This document shows, in pieces, positions 42,483 to 50,816 of a stretch of 64,000 nucleotides of DNA. The notes under the pieces are model-generated. The model was given only the letters and a program-made list of their open reading frames with translations, did not search any database and was not told where the DNA came from. Made by a program: the position numbers and the translations under genes. Numbering within the stretch: position 1 is the stretch's first letter; each line of letters starts with the position of its first letter. This DNA comes from Terrimesophilobacter mesophilus (GTDB lineage: Bacteria > Actinomycetota > Actinomycetes > Actinomycetales > Microbacteriaceae): the NCBI RefSeq assembly GCF_014200375.1, contig NZ_JACHBP010000001.1:2170001-2234000 (forward strand), written 5' to 3'.

Positions 42483-43850
42483 TCAGGTGACGCGGATGAG
42501 CTTCTTGTTGACGAACTCCGCGGCGCCGAAGCGGCCCATCTCGCGGCCGATACCGCTGCGCTTGACCCCGCCGAACGGCAGCTCGGGGCTGTCGGCGAGG
42601 ACGACGTTGATGTAGACCATGCCGGCGTCGATTTTGTCCGCGACCCGCATCGCCTGTTCCTTGTCCGTGGTGAACAGGTACGAGCCGAGGCCGAATGGCG
42701 ACGCGTTCGCGACCTGAATCGCCTCATCCTCCGACGAGACGCGGTAGATCGAGGCGACGGGCCCGAAGAACTCTTCGTGGAATGCGTCGGCATCCGGCGA
42801 GATGTCGGTGATCACCGCGGTGGGGAAGAACGCTCCGTCGCGGGTGCCGGATGTCGTGACGGTCGCGCCCTGCGCCTTGGCGCGCTTCAACTGCTCATCA
42901 AGCCCCTCAGCGGCCCCGAGCGACGAGAGCGGGCCGTAGTCGGCGCCGTCCTTTGTGGGGTCGGATGCCGTCGCACCGAGCATCTTCGTGGTGAGCTTGT
43001 CGCGGAAGTCCTCGTAGAGGTCGTCGATCACGATGAAGCGCTTGGCCGCGTTGCAGGACTGCCCGCTGTTGTCCATCCGGGCCGCGTACGCCGAATCCAC
43101 GGCGCCGTCGAGGTCGTCGGTGGAGAGCAGGATGAACGGGTCGGAGCCTCCGAGCTCCAGTACGACCTTCTTGAGGTTGCGACCGGCGACCTCGGCGACT
43201 GCCGAGCCGGCGGCTTCGGAGCCCGTGAGCGAGACGCCCTGCACGCGCGGATCGGCGATGACGGTCGCGACCTGGCCGCTGCTCGCGTACACGTTCGTGT
43301 AGACGCCCTCCTTCGCCCCCGCGTCGTGGAAGATCTGCTGGATCGCCGCGGCGGACTCCGGGCACTGCGACGCATGCTTGAGGATGATGGTGTTCCCGAT
43401 GACGACGTTCGGGCCGGCGAACCGTGCCACCTGGTAGTACGGGAAGTTCCACGGCATGACGCCGATGAGCACGCCGAGCGGGTTCGTCCGCATGAAAGCG
43501 GTGCCGTCTTCGCTCAGGATGTCGATCGGCTCGTCCTTGAGGAACTCGTGCGCGTTGTCCGCGTAGTACCGGTAGATGTCCGCAGCGAAGTCGACCTCAC
43601 CGAGCGCCTGGTCGATGGGCTTGCCCATCTCACGCACGATGATCGCGGCCAGGTCGTCCCTGCGCTCGGAGTGCAGGTCGCCGACCTTGTGGATGAGTGC
43701 GGCCCGCTCATCGATCGACGAGTTGCGCGACCACGTGCGGTATGCGTGCTCGGCCGATTCGATGACCTTTTCGAGGTCGGCATCCGAAATCTGCGGGTAC
43801 GTCTTGACGATGTCCCCGGTGGCGGGGTTGGTAACGGCGTAATGGCTCAC
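42483..43850 (-). CDS. NAD(P)-dependent aldehyde dehydrogenase (succinate-semialdehyde dehydrogenase-like)
   Basis: Oxidises an aldehyde to the acid with NAD(P). The 455-residue protein has PWNFPYYQVARF and ILKHASQCPES (cofactor site), VSLTGSEAAGSAVAE, the general base Glu in VVLELGGSDPF and the nucleophile Cys266 in NSGQSCNAAKRF. The overall pattern (short N terminus, NPATGDIVKTYP) is nearest succinate-semialdehyde dehydrogenases. GTG with AAAGGAG upstream. No GABA pathway gene is adjacent, so substrate remains an inference. Confidence 0.88.
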   Translation of the reverse strand: MSHYAVTNPATGDIVKTYPQISDADLEKVIESAEHAYRTWSRNSSIDERAALIHKVGDLHSERRDDLAAIIVREMGKPIDQALGEVDFAADIYRYYADNAHEFLKDEPIDILSEDGTAFMRTNPLGVLIGVMPWNFPYYQVARFAGPNVVIGNTIILKHASQCPESAAAIQQIFHDAGAKEGVYTNVYASSGQVATVIADPRVQGVSLTGSEAAGSAVAEVAGRNLKKVVLELGGSDPFILLSTDDLDGAVDSAYAARMDNSGQSCNAAKRFIVIDDLYEDFRDKLTTKMLGATASDPTKDGADYGPLSSLGAAEGLDEQLKRAKAQGATVTTSGTRDGAFFPTAVITDISPDADAFHEEFFGPVASIYRVSSEDEAIQVANASPFGLGSYLFTTDKEQAMRVADKIDAGMVYINVVLADSPELPFGGVKRSGIGREMGRFGAAEFVNKKLIRVT

Positions 43851-44005
43851 GAGCCATCTCCTTTCGGGTGTTCAGGCAGCGCTGCCGGAACACGGTCGCG
43901 AATCGTGTTGGTTACACTCAATCACGTCCGGAGCGCTCTCGCATTCCGGGCTGGCCGGCCGCTCCACGGCATCCGTCGCCGGTAGCGGTTTCTGCGCACT
44001 GCGCG

Positions 44006-44022
44006 TAGACTGGAGGGCTGCC
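44006..44022 (+). promoter_or_regulatory. ssrA promoter segment shared with smpB
   Basis: TAGACTGGAGGGCTGCC, a -10 box and following bases nearly identical to 41201-41217. It would start a precursor about 80 bases upstream of mature tmRNA. The rest of the gap 43851-44005 shows no gene; a second TACACT-like box near 43910 is possible. Confidence 0.5.
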
Positions 44023-44096
44023 ATGGGCAGTATGACAACTCAACAGCGCGCGACAGTGGCCGGCTTCCACCACCAGTGATGGGGGAGCTCGAGCAT

Positions 44097-44471
44097 GGGG
44101 ATGATCGGTTTCGACATTGCCTGCGAGAGTGTGAGAAGCGGGTCGAGGATGCAGGGTTATCTCGTAAACGATCCCCGCAAAAAACAAGTGCCAATGCAAA
44201 GCGCACTGACTTCGCCCTCGCTGCCTAAGCGAGCGCACTAAGAAGTCCGTCAGGCCGGGAACGCCTTCTACCCGGATTTCTGGCGTCAGCCAGAGGGCTT
44301 GCTGCGACGTTACGTCTTAGGGCGTCGCGGGACTTGCACTAGGACTGGGCTTGTCGGATTAGGTGCCAGTGGCAAATTCCGGAGCCGAGTAGAACGCCTG
44401 CACTGGCTACACCCGTAGAAGACATACGACCACAGCAGTGGACGGGGGTTCAATTCCCCCCATCTCCACCA
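44097..44471 (+). ncRNA. ssrA: Transfer-messenger RNA
   Basis: Rescues stalled ribosomes and tags the stalled peptide. The 5' end GGGGATGATCGGTTTCGACA and the 3' end GGTTCAATTCC...CATCTCCACCA form the tRNA-like half; GGGGATG pairs with CATCTCC, allowing one G-U, and CCA is encoded. The tag reading frame 44190-44228 gives ANAKRTDFALAA then TAA, with the ALAA degradation signal. The length of 375 bases is normal for actinobacteria. Confidence 0.96.
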
Positions 44472-44538
44472 CGTCCGACCAGGGGAAAGCTCCTGAGAGG
44501 ATGGCCCTGTCGCGCGCTGGCGAGTTTCTCACGTGCGT

Positions 44539-45246
44539 TCACGTCTCGATCGCGCTGCCGGTGTCCTTCAGGTGCTGCCGCAGAGTCACACGCGGGTCTG
44601 ACGCCTGCTTCTTGCGGTAGCCCGCGAAGTCGAGCTGGGTGCGGAGGTCGGTGCCGGCACGCATCCGGTCGGATTGGGCCGACTCCGTGGACTGGATGCT
44701 CGCAGCGAGTTCGAACAGCTCGTTCCGTCGTGCGGGCCCGACCACGAGGATGCCGTCGTCGTCTCCGACGATGTGGTCGCCCTCCGACACGCGGACTCCG
44801 TCGAGCATGGCGATGGCCATCCGCCGCCCGGCCGGCGGCACGCGCCGTGGACCGTATGGATACGCCCCCAGGCTGTGCAGCGGAAGGTCGATCTCACGCA
44901 ACTGGGCCGTGTCGCGATGCAGCCCCCAGATGACGATGCCGGAGAGACCCGCGAGTTTGGCTTCGAGCGCCAGGAGATCACCGACGCAGGCCTCGTCCCT
45001 CCGACCGCCGTTGTCGACGACGAGCACGCCGCCGGAGGGGGAGTCGTCGATGGTCTCCAGGATCACGTCGACGCTCCCGAGGTGCGTGACCGGCATCGCC
45101 GGCCCTGCGAAGATTCGCCCGGGCAGGAGCGGTCGGAGCAACTGCGGTCCCGTCTGAACGGCGATCCCGAGGCGAGTCGCGGCATCGGCGACGGTCGCAG
45201 TCGGGAGGATTGCGGGCGTTTCGGGCGTTGGCATGGACTCGGGCAC
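44539..45246 (-). CDS. RraA family protein (aldolase/dimethylmenaquinone methyltransferase-like)
   Basis: A 235-residue RraA-fold protein. VADAATRLGIAVQ, GRIFAGPAMPVTHLG, GGVLVVDNGGRRDEACVGDLLALEAKLAGLSGIVIWG (the RraA glycine/acid core) and VSEGDHIVGDDDGILVV are characteristic. In bacteria members are either RNase E inhibitors or 4-hydroxy-4-methyl-2-oxoglutarate-type aldolases; actinobacterial ones are more likely enzymes. GTG at 45246 has AGAGGAGG six bases upstream, favoured over the next ATG (45234) and over the longer frame to 45321. The C terminus is about 40 residues longer than the minimal fold. Confidence 0.78.
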   Translation of the reverse strand: MPESMPTPETPAILPTATVADAATRLGIAVQTGPQLLRPLLPGRIFAGPAMPVTHLGSVDVILETIDDSPSGGVLVVDNGGRRDEACVGDLLALEAKLAGLSGIVIWGLHRDTAQLREIDLPLHSLGAYPYGPRRVPPAGRRMAIAMLDGVRVSEGDHIVGDDDGILVVGPARRNELFELAASIQSTESAQSDRMRAGTDLRTQLDFAGYRKKQASDPRVTLRQHLKDTGSAIET

Positions 45247-45335
45247 GGCCGGCCTCCTCTGGTCTGCGCGAGCGTTCTCGCCGCGCGCGGGTCTATTCTC
45301 ACCCGCGGGCGACGAAAACACCCGCGCGCAACCGA

Positions 45336-46367
45336 CTACGGCAGGGTGATGACCGTCATGCCGGGATGCGCGGCCGCGTCCATGGTGGCGAGCGCCTCGG
45401 GCGCGTCATCGAGTGAGATCGTGCGGCCGACGAGCATCCGGGGGTCGATGTCGCCACGGGCGATGCTCGCGAGCATCGCCGGGTACTCGTGCGCGGCCAT
45501 GCCGTGGCTCCCGAGGATCTCGAGCTCGTTCGCGACGACGAGGTCCATCGGCACCGGAGAGAGGGCGTCGGGGCCGAGCATGAGCCCGACCTGCACGTGG
45601 CGCCCTCGCTTGCGCAGGCTGCGTATCGAGTTGCCGCTCGTCGTGAGGCTCCCGAGCGCGTCGAGCGAAAGGTGGGCGCCGCCCTGGGTGCGCTCCCGAA
45701 TCGCCTCCGTGACATCCGAGGTCCCCGACATCGGGATGGCTCCGAGCTGTTCGGCGATGGCAAGCGCATCCGCCGAGACGTCGACGGCCACGACCTTCGC
45801 TCCCGCGGCGACGGCGATCATGATGGCGGAGAGCCCGACACCGCCGCATCCGTGGACAGCGACCCACTCTCCCGCCTGCACGCGCCCCTGCGTCATGACG
45901 GCGCGGTACGCGGTGGCGAAGCGGCATCCGAGGGCGGCGGCAGAGACGAAGTCGAGGTCGGCGGGCAGCGCCACGAGGTTCGTGTCGGCCCCGGCGATCG
46001 CCACGAACTCGGCAAAGGAGCCCCACTGGGTGAAGCCCGGCTGCTCCTGGTTGTCGCACACCTGCTGGTTGCCGAGCAGGCACTGCTCGCATGTGCCACA
46101 CGCGCACACGAACGGCACTGTCACCCGGTCACCCACCGCCCACCCGGTCACCCGAGCGCCGACCGACTCGATCACGCCGGCGAACTCGTGCCCTGGGACG
46201 TGGGGGAGTCGAATGCCGGGATCGTGCCCCATCCAGCCGTGCCAATCGCTGCGGCACAGCCCCGTCGCACGCACCCGGATGACCGCTCCGGTCGCCGGGC
46301 ATTCCGGCATGGGAACGTCGGCGAGTTCCGGCAGTTCACCGAATTCGTGGAACGGTACTGCCTTCAT
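45336..46367 (-). CDS. Zinc-dependent alcohol dehydrogenase
   Basis: A 343-residue medium-chain dehydrogenase. [15 protein letters not shown] and [17 protein letters not shown] carry the catalytic zinc ligands (Cys, His-Glu), [17 protein letters not shown] the four cysteines of the structural zinc, and [30 protein letters not shown] the NAD-binding fold. The substrate is unknown. GGGAGGG lies upstream of the ATG. It is 24 bases downstream of the small SH3-like gene on the same strand. Confidence 0.9.
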   Translation of the reverse strand: MKAVPFHEFGELPELADVPMPECPATGAVIRVRATGLCRSDWHGWMGHDPGIRLPHVPGHEFAGVIESVGARVTGWAVGDRVTVPFVCACGTCEQCLLGNQQVCDNQEQPGFTQWGSFAEFVAIAGADTNLVALPADLDFVSAAALGCRFATAYRAVMTQGRVQAGEWVAVHGCGGVGLSAIMIAVAAGAKVVAVDVSADALAIAEQLGAIPMSGTSDVTEAIRERTQGGAHLSLDALGSLTTSGNSIRSLRKRGRHVQVGLMLGPDALSPVPMDLVVANELEILGSHGMAAHEYPAMLASIARGDIDPRMLVGRTISLDDAPEALATMDAAAHPGMTVITLP

Positions 46368-46391
46368 ATGGTCCCTCCCGCAGCTCTGAGT

Positions 46392-46628
46392 TCACACCAC
46401 CGGATTCCGCGGCGCTCGCGGAGGTGGGGGTGGCGGCACCAACCTGGCCGCGGTGACCTCGCTGAGAGGAATCGTCACGAGGCCCCTTCGCGTCTCCACG
46501 ACGCATTCGGTCTCGCTGAGTTCGCGCAGGTATCCGAGTGCATCCACGAAGCCCCCGTCGATTCGCCGGCGCACCGTCATCCGCGTGCCCAACGACACGG
46601 AAGCGATGAGCCTGGCCGGGTCGGTCAT
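46392..46628 (-). CDS. Small SH3-like domain protein (N-terminal domain of Rv0428c-type acetyltransferases)
   Basis: A 78-residue protein. LGTRMTVRRRIDGGFVDALGYLRELSETECVVETRRGLVTIPLSEVTAARLVPPPP resembles the small beta-barrel found at the N terminus of Rv0428c-like GNAT acetyltransferases, here without the acetyltransferase. The tail is Pro-rich. TAGGCT (46635-46640, minus strand) lies 6 bases from the ATG. Its function is unknown; a regulatory or binding role is only a guess. Confidence 0.65.
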   Translation of the reverse strand: MTDPARLIASVSLGTRMTVRRRIDGGFVDALGYLRELSETECVVETRRGLVTIPLSEVTAARLVPPPPPPRAPRNPVV

Positions 46629-46634
46629 ACGGCC

Positions 46635-46640
46635 AGCCTA
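46635..46640 (-). promoter_or_regulatory. Leaderless -10 box for the SH3-like gene
   Basis: TAGGCT on the minus strand, 6 bases before the ATG at 46628. Confidence 0.5.
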
Positions 46641-46777
46641 TTCGCGTTACGAGAGTGGCAATCCGAGTGGGGGACAGGGCGTGACGCCAACCTTCGTCCG
46701 CTGTTCGGGGCGAGCAGATGTCGGGGTTCGGGCTGAGTCGTTGATGAGGGTTGCCTCGCAGGGGGATCGTGTGGCAG

Positions 46778-47302
46778 GCGCCCCTCATCGATGAGGTCGT
46801 CGGCGAGCAGGTCGACTCCGGTATGGCTGGAATGGACGCGCTGCTGCTCGGGCGCCGCACCTACGACATCTTCGCCGCGTACTGGCCGAACGCGGAGGGG
46901 ACCATCGCGCGGCTGTTCAACCGCCTCCCGAAATACGTGGCATCGCGCCAGTCGCCGACCCTTGAGTGGGCCGACTCCACGTTGCTCGGTCCGGATGTCG
47001 TCGCCGCAGTCCGCGAGCTGCGCGAGAGGCACGCGAACATCCACGTCATCGGCAGCCTCGACTTCGTGCAGACACTGTTCGCCGAGCGGCTCTTCGATCG
47101 ACTGACGCTCTGGGTGTACCCGATCCTCCTCGGCAGTGGAAAGAAGGTCTTCGCCGATGGAGTGGTTCCGATGAACCTCAGGCTCGTCGAGCCTGTCGTC
47201 GCCTCCCCCAGGGGTGCGATGACGCTGCGCTACGTGCTCGTCGACGGGACGCCCGGCGTTGGGGATATGTCGGCCGGCGACCGGGAGGGCCAGGCCCGGT
47301 CG
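46778..47302 (+). pseudogene. 5'- and 3'-truncated dihydrofolate-reductase/RibD-C family gene
   Basis: The frame encodes WQAPLIDEVVG, MDALLLGRRTYDIFAAYWPN, HVIGSLDFVQTLFAERLFDRLTLWVYPILLGSGKKVF and LRYVLVDG, which is the body of a small DHFR-like/RibD-C family protein. The usual first strand (about 30 residues with an ATG and a substrate loop) is missing: upstream bases 46640-46775 do not encode it in any frame. There is also no stop in this frame until well inside the antisense drug-transporter gene. The copy is therefore almost certainly broken by a rearrangement at both ends. Confidence 0.65.
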
Positions 47303-47305
47303 CGC

Positions 47306-48919
47306 CTATTTCTCGTCGGCACCGACCACCAGGTTGCCCTCGGCGACCGAGTTCTCGAGCACGCTGTCACGGTCGATCGTCGTCGCGAGCGGCACCTCCT
47401 TGATGAAGCACAGCAGCACGAACGCGGCGAGGGCGAGCGGAACCATCCAGAGGAACAGGGGGGTGAGCGCGTCGTTGTAGGCCTGGTCGATGATCGTGCG
47501 CAGGGCGTCCGGCAGGTGCTTCACGGCCTCAGGGGTGAGCGAGTGCGCGCTGCCGCCCGGCAGGGCACCGGCTGCGGGCAGCCGTACCGCAAGCAGGTCG
47601 AACAGGCGCGTCGCGAAGAGGCTCCCCACGAATGCGCTGCCGAGGGTCGCTCCGATCTGGCGGAAGTAGTTGTTGGATGCGGTCGCCGTGCCGACCATTC
47701 GCACGTGGAACGTGTTCTGCACGATGAGCACAAGGATCTGCATGCTCGTGCCGAGTCCGATGCCCATGACAGCGAGGTAACTGCAGAACACCCACAGCGG
47801 CGTCTGGGGGGTCATGGTGCTGAGCAGGCTCAGCCCGGCGGCGACGAAGAGGGCACCGACCATGGGCATCCACTTGTATCGTCCATAGCGGCTCACGAGC
47901 CATCCGGTGACGACCGAGGTGACGAGCAGTGCGCCCATCATCGGGATCATGAGAAGCCCGGCGGTGGTCGCATCCTCGCCGAACGTCATCTGCAGGTAGG
48001 TCGGGAGGTAGCCGACGACTCCGAACATGGCGACACCGGTGAGGAGGCCGGCGATGGTCGTGAGGGTGAAGTTGCGCTCGCGGAACAGGCTCATCGGGAT
48101 GATGGGTTCCGGAGTGCGCAACTCGACGATCACGAAGAGGGCGCCGGCGATGACGGTTCCCGCACCGAGCATGATGATCTGCAGCGAGTCCCAGTCATAG
48201 GTGCTTCCGCCCCAGCTCGCGATGAGCACGAGGCATGTCGTCGCGACGGCGAGCAGGGCCATACCCGCGACATCGATCTTCGGGCGCGCGCTCAGGTCGT
48301 GCTTCGGCAGGTGCAGGAACGCGATGGATGCTGCGAGCGCCAGGAGGCCGAGCGGGATGTTGATCCAGAAGGTCCAGCGCCAGCCGATCCCCTCGGTGAA
48401 CCACCCGCCGAGGAGCGGGCCGGCGACGGAGGACACAGCGAACACGGCGCCCATGACACCCATGTACTTGCCGCGTTCGCGGGCGGGGACGACATCCGCG
48501 ATGATCGCCTGCGACAGGATCATGAGCCCGCCGCCGCCGACGCCCTGCACGACGCGGGCGACGATGAGCAGGTTCATGTCCCCGGCGAGCCCACCGAGCA
48601 CCGAGCCGGCCATGAAGGCGGTGATCGCGAAGATCAGGAGCCCCTTGCGGCCGATGAGGTCCCCGACCTTGCCGTAGATCGGCATCATGATCGTCGAGGC
48701 GAGGATGTAGGCGGTCATGACCCAGAGCATGAGGTCGACGCCGTTGAGCTCGCCCACCATCGTCGGCATGGCGGCGCTCAGCACGGTCTGGCTGAGCGAG
48801 GCCAGCAGCATGGCGAGCATGAGCCCGACGAAGAGGAGGATGAGGCCCCGGGTGGATTCGTGGGAGCGCGCTCGTTCGGTGCGTGCCCTTTCGGTGCGGG
48901 GCGCAGCAGGAGAAGTCAT
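47306..48919 (-). CDS. DHA2-family MFS multidrug transporter
   Basis: A 537-residue exporter of the 14-helix drug:H+ antiporter family (QacA/EmrB type). It has MMPIYGKVGDLIGRKGLLIFAI (motif A), VARVVQGVGGGGLMILSQAIIADVVPARERGKYMG (motif B), motif C in VFAVSSVAGPLLGGWFTE and a large extracellular loop (about 450-490). The ATG at 48919 is directly downstream of an AT-rich palindrome; no regulator gene is adjacent. The open frame above it is antisense and rejected. Confidence 0.9.
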   Translation of the reverse strand: MTSPAAPRTERARTERARSHESTRGLILLFVGLMLAMLLASLSQTVLSAAMPTMVGELNGVDLMLWVMTAYILASTIMMPIYGKVGDLIGRKGLLIFAITAFMAGSVLGGLAGDMNLLIVARVVQGVGGGGLMILSQAIIADVVPARERGKYMGVMGAVFAVSSVAGPLLGGWFTEGIGWRWTFWINIPLGLLALAASIAFLHLPKHDLSARPKIDVAGMALLAVATTCLVLIASWGGSTYDWDSLQIIMLGAGTVIAGALFVIVELRTPEPIIPMSLFRERNFTLTTIAGLLTGVAMFGVVGYLPTYLQMTFGEDATTAGLLMIPMMGALLVTSVVTGWLVSRYGRYKWMPMVGALFVAAGLSLLSTMTPQTPLWVFCSYLAVMGIGLGTSMQILVLIVQNTFHVRMVGTATASNNYFRQIGATLGSAFVGSLFATRLFDLLAVRLPAAGALPGGSAHSLTPEAVKHLPDALRTIIDQAYNDALTPLFLWMVPLALAAFVLLCFIKEVPLATTIDRDSVLENSVAEGNLVVGADEK

Positions 48920-48925
48920 TACGTC

Positions 48926-48957
48926 ATTTTTGCACAGAATGCAAAAATGCACAAAAT
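48926..48957. promoter_or_regulatory. AT-rich palindromic operator upstream of the drug transporter
   Basis: ATTTTTGCA (48926-48934) and TGCAAAAAT (48940-48948) form a perfect 9-base inverted repeat with a 5-base spacer. TGCACAAAAT (48948-48957) adds a third, overlapping half-site. It begins 7 bases upstream of the transporter ATG, likely over its promoter. The run is strikingly AT-rich for this genome. Confidence 0.6.
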
Positions 48958-48990
48958 GGCAATATCCGGATACCGTGCCCGATTCGCAGC

Positions 48991-49782
48991 CTAGACGCCC
49001 AGAACACTCCGCACCGCATCGTGCAACAGCCCATTCGTGGCGAGGGCCGAACCGTGCCAGGGGCCGGGTTCCCCGTCCATGGATGTGAGAAGCCCACCGG
49101 CCTCCGAGACGATGGGGAAGAGTGCGGCCATGTCGTAGGGCTGCAGGCCGAACTCTCCCGCGACATCCAAGACCCCCTCGGCCACCATCATGTACGGCCA
49201 GGCGTCGCTGTAGTCGCGCGTGCGCCACACCTGCCGCGCGAGCTCGAGGTAGTTCTCCAGCAGACCGGCCTCCTCGAAGCGGTCGAGGCCGCTCAAGGCG
49301 ACCGAGGCATCCGACAGCGCCGAGACGCCGGAGACCCGGATGCTGCGCCGACTCCCATCGATGTCCCGCGTGTGCGCTCCGAGGCCGTCGGCTCCCCACC
49401 AGCGCCGGCCGAGCGCAGGGGCGCTCACGACGCCGAGGACCGGAACACCGTCGACCGCGAGGGCGATAAGAGTCGTCCACACCGGCACGCCGCGGACGAA
49501 GTTGGCCGTGCCGTCGATCGGGTCGATGATCCACTGCCGGCTCGAGTCGCCGATGGTCCCGAACTCCTCACCGTAGATCGCATCGCCCGGGCGATTCGCG
49601 GCGATCGATTCGCGGATGCTCGCCTCGACGGCCTTATCGGCATCCGTCACCTGGGTCAGGTCGGGCTTCATCGAGACCTCGAGGTCGGCCGCGCGGAAGC
49701 GGCCATGCGAGATCGCGTCGGCGAGGTCGGCGAGCCCGAGCGCGAACTCGAGATCCTGGGGAAGTGTGAGGTCGGCCATCAT
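48991..49782 (-). CDS. hisN: Histidinol-phosphatase of the inositol monophosphatase family
   Basis: A 263-residue magnesium-dependent phosphatase. YGEEFG, WIIDPIDGTANFVRGVPVW and YSDAWPYMMVAEGVLDVAGE carry the metal and substrate motifs (the central DPIDGT and the later W-D). Next to rsgA-aroA this is the actinobacterial HisN, which makes histidinol for histidine synthesis; plain inositol monophosphatase activity is the alternative. ATG at 49782 overlaps the rsgA stop by 4 bases. Confidence 0.88.
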   Translation of the reverse strand: MMADLTLPQDLEFALGLADLADAISHGRFRAADLEVSMKPDLTQVTDADKAVEASIRESIAANRPGDAIYGEEFGTIGDSSRQWIIDPIDGTANFVRGVPVWTTLIALAVDGVPVLGVVSAPALGRRWWGADGLGAHTRDIDGSRRSIRVSGVSALSDASVALSGLDRFEEAGLLENYLELARQVWRTRDYSDAWPYMMVAEGVLDVAGEFGLQPYDMAALFPIVSEAGGLLTSMDGEPGPWHGSALATNGLLHDAVRSVLGV

Positions 49783-50810
49783 GCAAGGGTAGCGAGCAAC
49801 CGCTGCAGCGACTCGAGCCGCAGCCTGCCCACCTCACCGAGCGCACCCGCGGCAACCTGCTCGTTGATGGCGCAGTCGGGAGCATCCGGCAGATGGGTGC
49901 AGCCGCGCGGGCAGTCCCTGGCTATTTCGGCCAGATCTGTGAAGGACTTCAGGATGTTGTCCGGGTTCACGTGCCCCAGCCCGAAGGAGCGCACGCCGGG
50001 GGTGTCGATGATCCAGCCGTCGCCGAGTTCTCCACCGACCCGGTAGGAGACGCTCGAGGAGGATGTGTGCCGCCCGCGACCGGTCACGGTGTTGACCCGC
50101 CCGATGGCCCGGTTCGCGTCGGGGACGAGGGCGTTGACCAGGGTCGATTTGCCGACGCCCGAGTGTCCGACCGCGACGGTCGAATGTCCCGTCAGCAGCT
50201 CGCGAAGCCTCTCGAGAGGGAAGTCCTCGTGTTCACTCGTGACGACCGTGAGGTCGAGGCCGGCGAAGTTGGCCAGGAACGCGCCCGGGTCGGCGAGGTC
50301 CGTCTTCGTGACGCACAGGATGGGTGCGATTCCGGCATCGAATGCCGCGACGAGGTAGCGATCGACGAGCCTGGGCCTCGGCTCAGGATCGGCCGCTGCC
50401 ACGACGATGAGCATCTGGTCGGCGTTGGCCACGATGATGCGCTCGACCTCGTCGGTGTCGTCCGCACTGCGGCGCAGCACCGTCGTGCGCGGCTGGATCC
50501 GCACGATGCGGGCGAGGGTGCCTTCGTCGCCGCTCGTGTCGCCCACGAGGTCGACGCGGTCCCCCGTGACGATCGCCTGCTTGCGCAGTTCGCTCGCGCG
50601 GGATGCCGTGGCCTCATGCTCGGAAGGCGTCCCCGCGTCGACGAGCACGGAGTATCGCCCGCGATCCACCGTCAGCACTCGACCGGTCACGGCGTCGAGG
50701 TGCTCCGGTCGCACTTTCGTCCGCGCCCGATTTCCTTTGGGATTCGGGCGGGCGCGTGCCTCGTAGTCGGCGTACTTGTCGTCCTCGTCGTCGTCGGACA
50801 GCCATCTCAT
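49779..50810 (-). CDS. rsgA: Ribosome small-subunit-dependent GTPase A
   Basis: A 343-residue circularly permuted GTPase for 30S ribosome maturation. An OB fold (about 45-115) is followed by the G4 motif VTKTDLADPG, P-loop GHSGVGKSTLVN after it, and G3 DTPGVRSFG, then the zinc motif with CPRGCTHLPDAPDCAI. The G4-G1-G3 order is the family's signature. Six bases separate it from aroA; it overlaps hisN, so the three form an operon. Confidence 0.93.
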   Translation of the reverse strand: MRWLSDDDEDDKYADYEARARPNPKGNRARTKVRPEHLDAVTGRVLTVDRGRYSVLVDAGTPSEHEATASRASELRKQAIVTGDRVDLVGDTSGDEGTLARIVRIQPRTTVLRRSADDTDEVERIIVANADQMLIVVAAADPEPRPRLVDRYLVAAFDAGIAPILCVTKTDLADPGAFLANFAGLDLTVVTSEHEDFPLERLRELLTGHSTVAVGHSGVGKSTLVNALVPDANRAIGRVNTVTGRGRHTSSSSVSYRVGGELGDGWIIDTPGVRSFGLGHVNPDNILKSFTDLAEIARDCPRGCTHLPDAPDCAINEQVAAGALGEVGRLRLESLQRLLATLA

Positions 50811-50816
50811 GGGGCG

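Noticed and set aside
44097-44471. tmRNA as an attachment site of an integrated element
   Set aside because: No integrase or duplicated 3' end of ssrA is seen next to it; flanking genes are ordinary metabolic genes.
46751-48994. A 747-residue plus-strand open frame
   Set aside because: Only its first quarter (46778-47302) resembles a protein; the rest is antisense to the drug transporter gene, which has full family motifs and a proper start.
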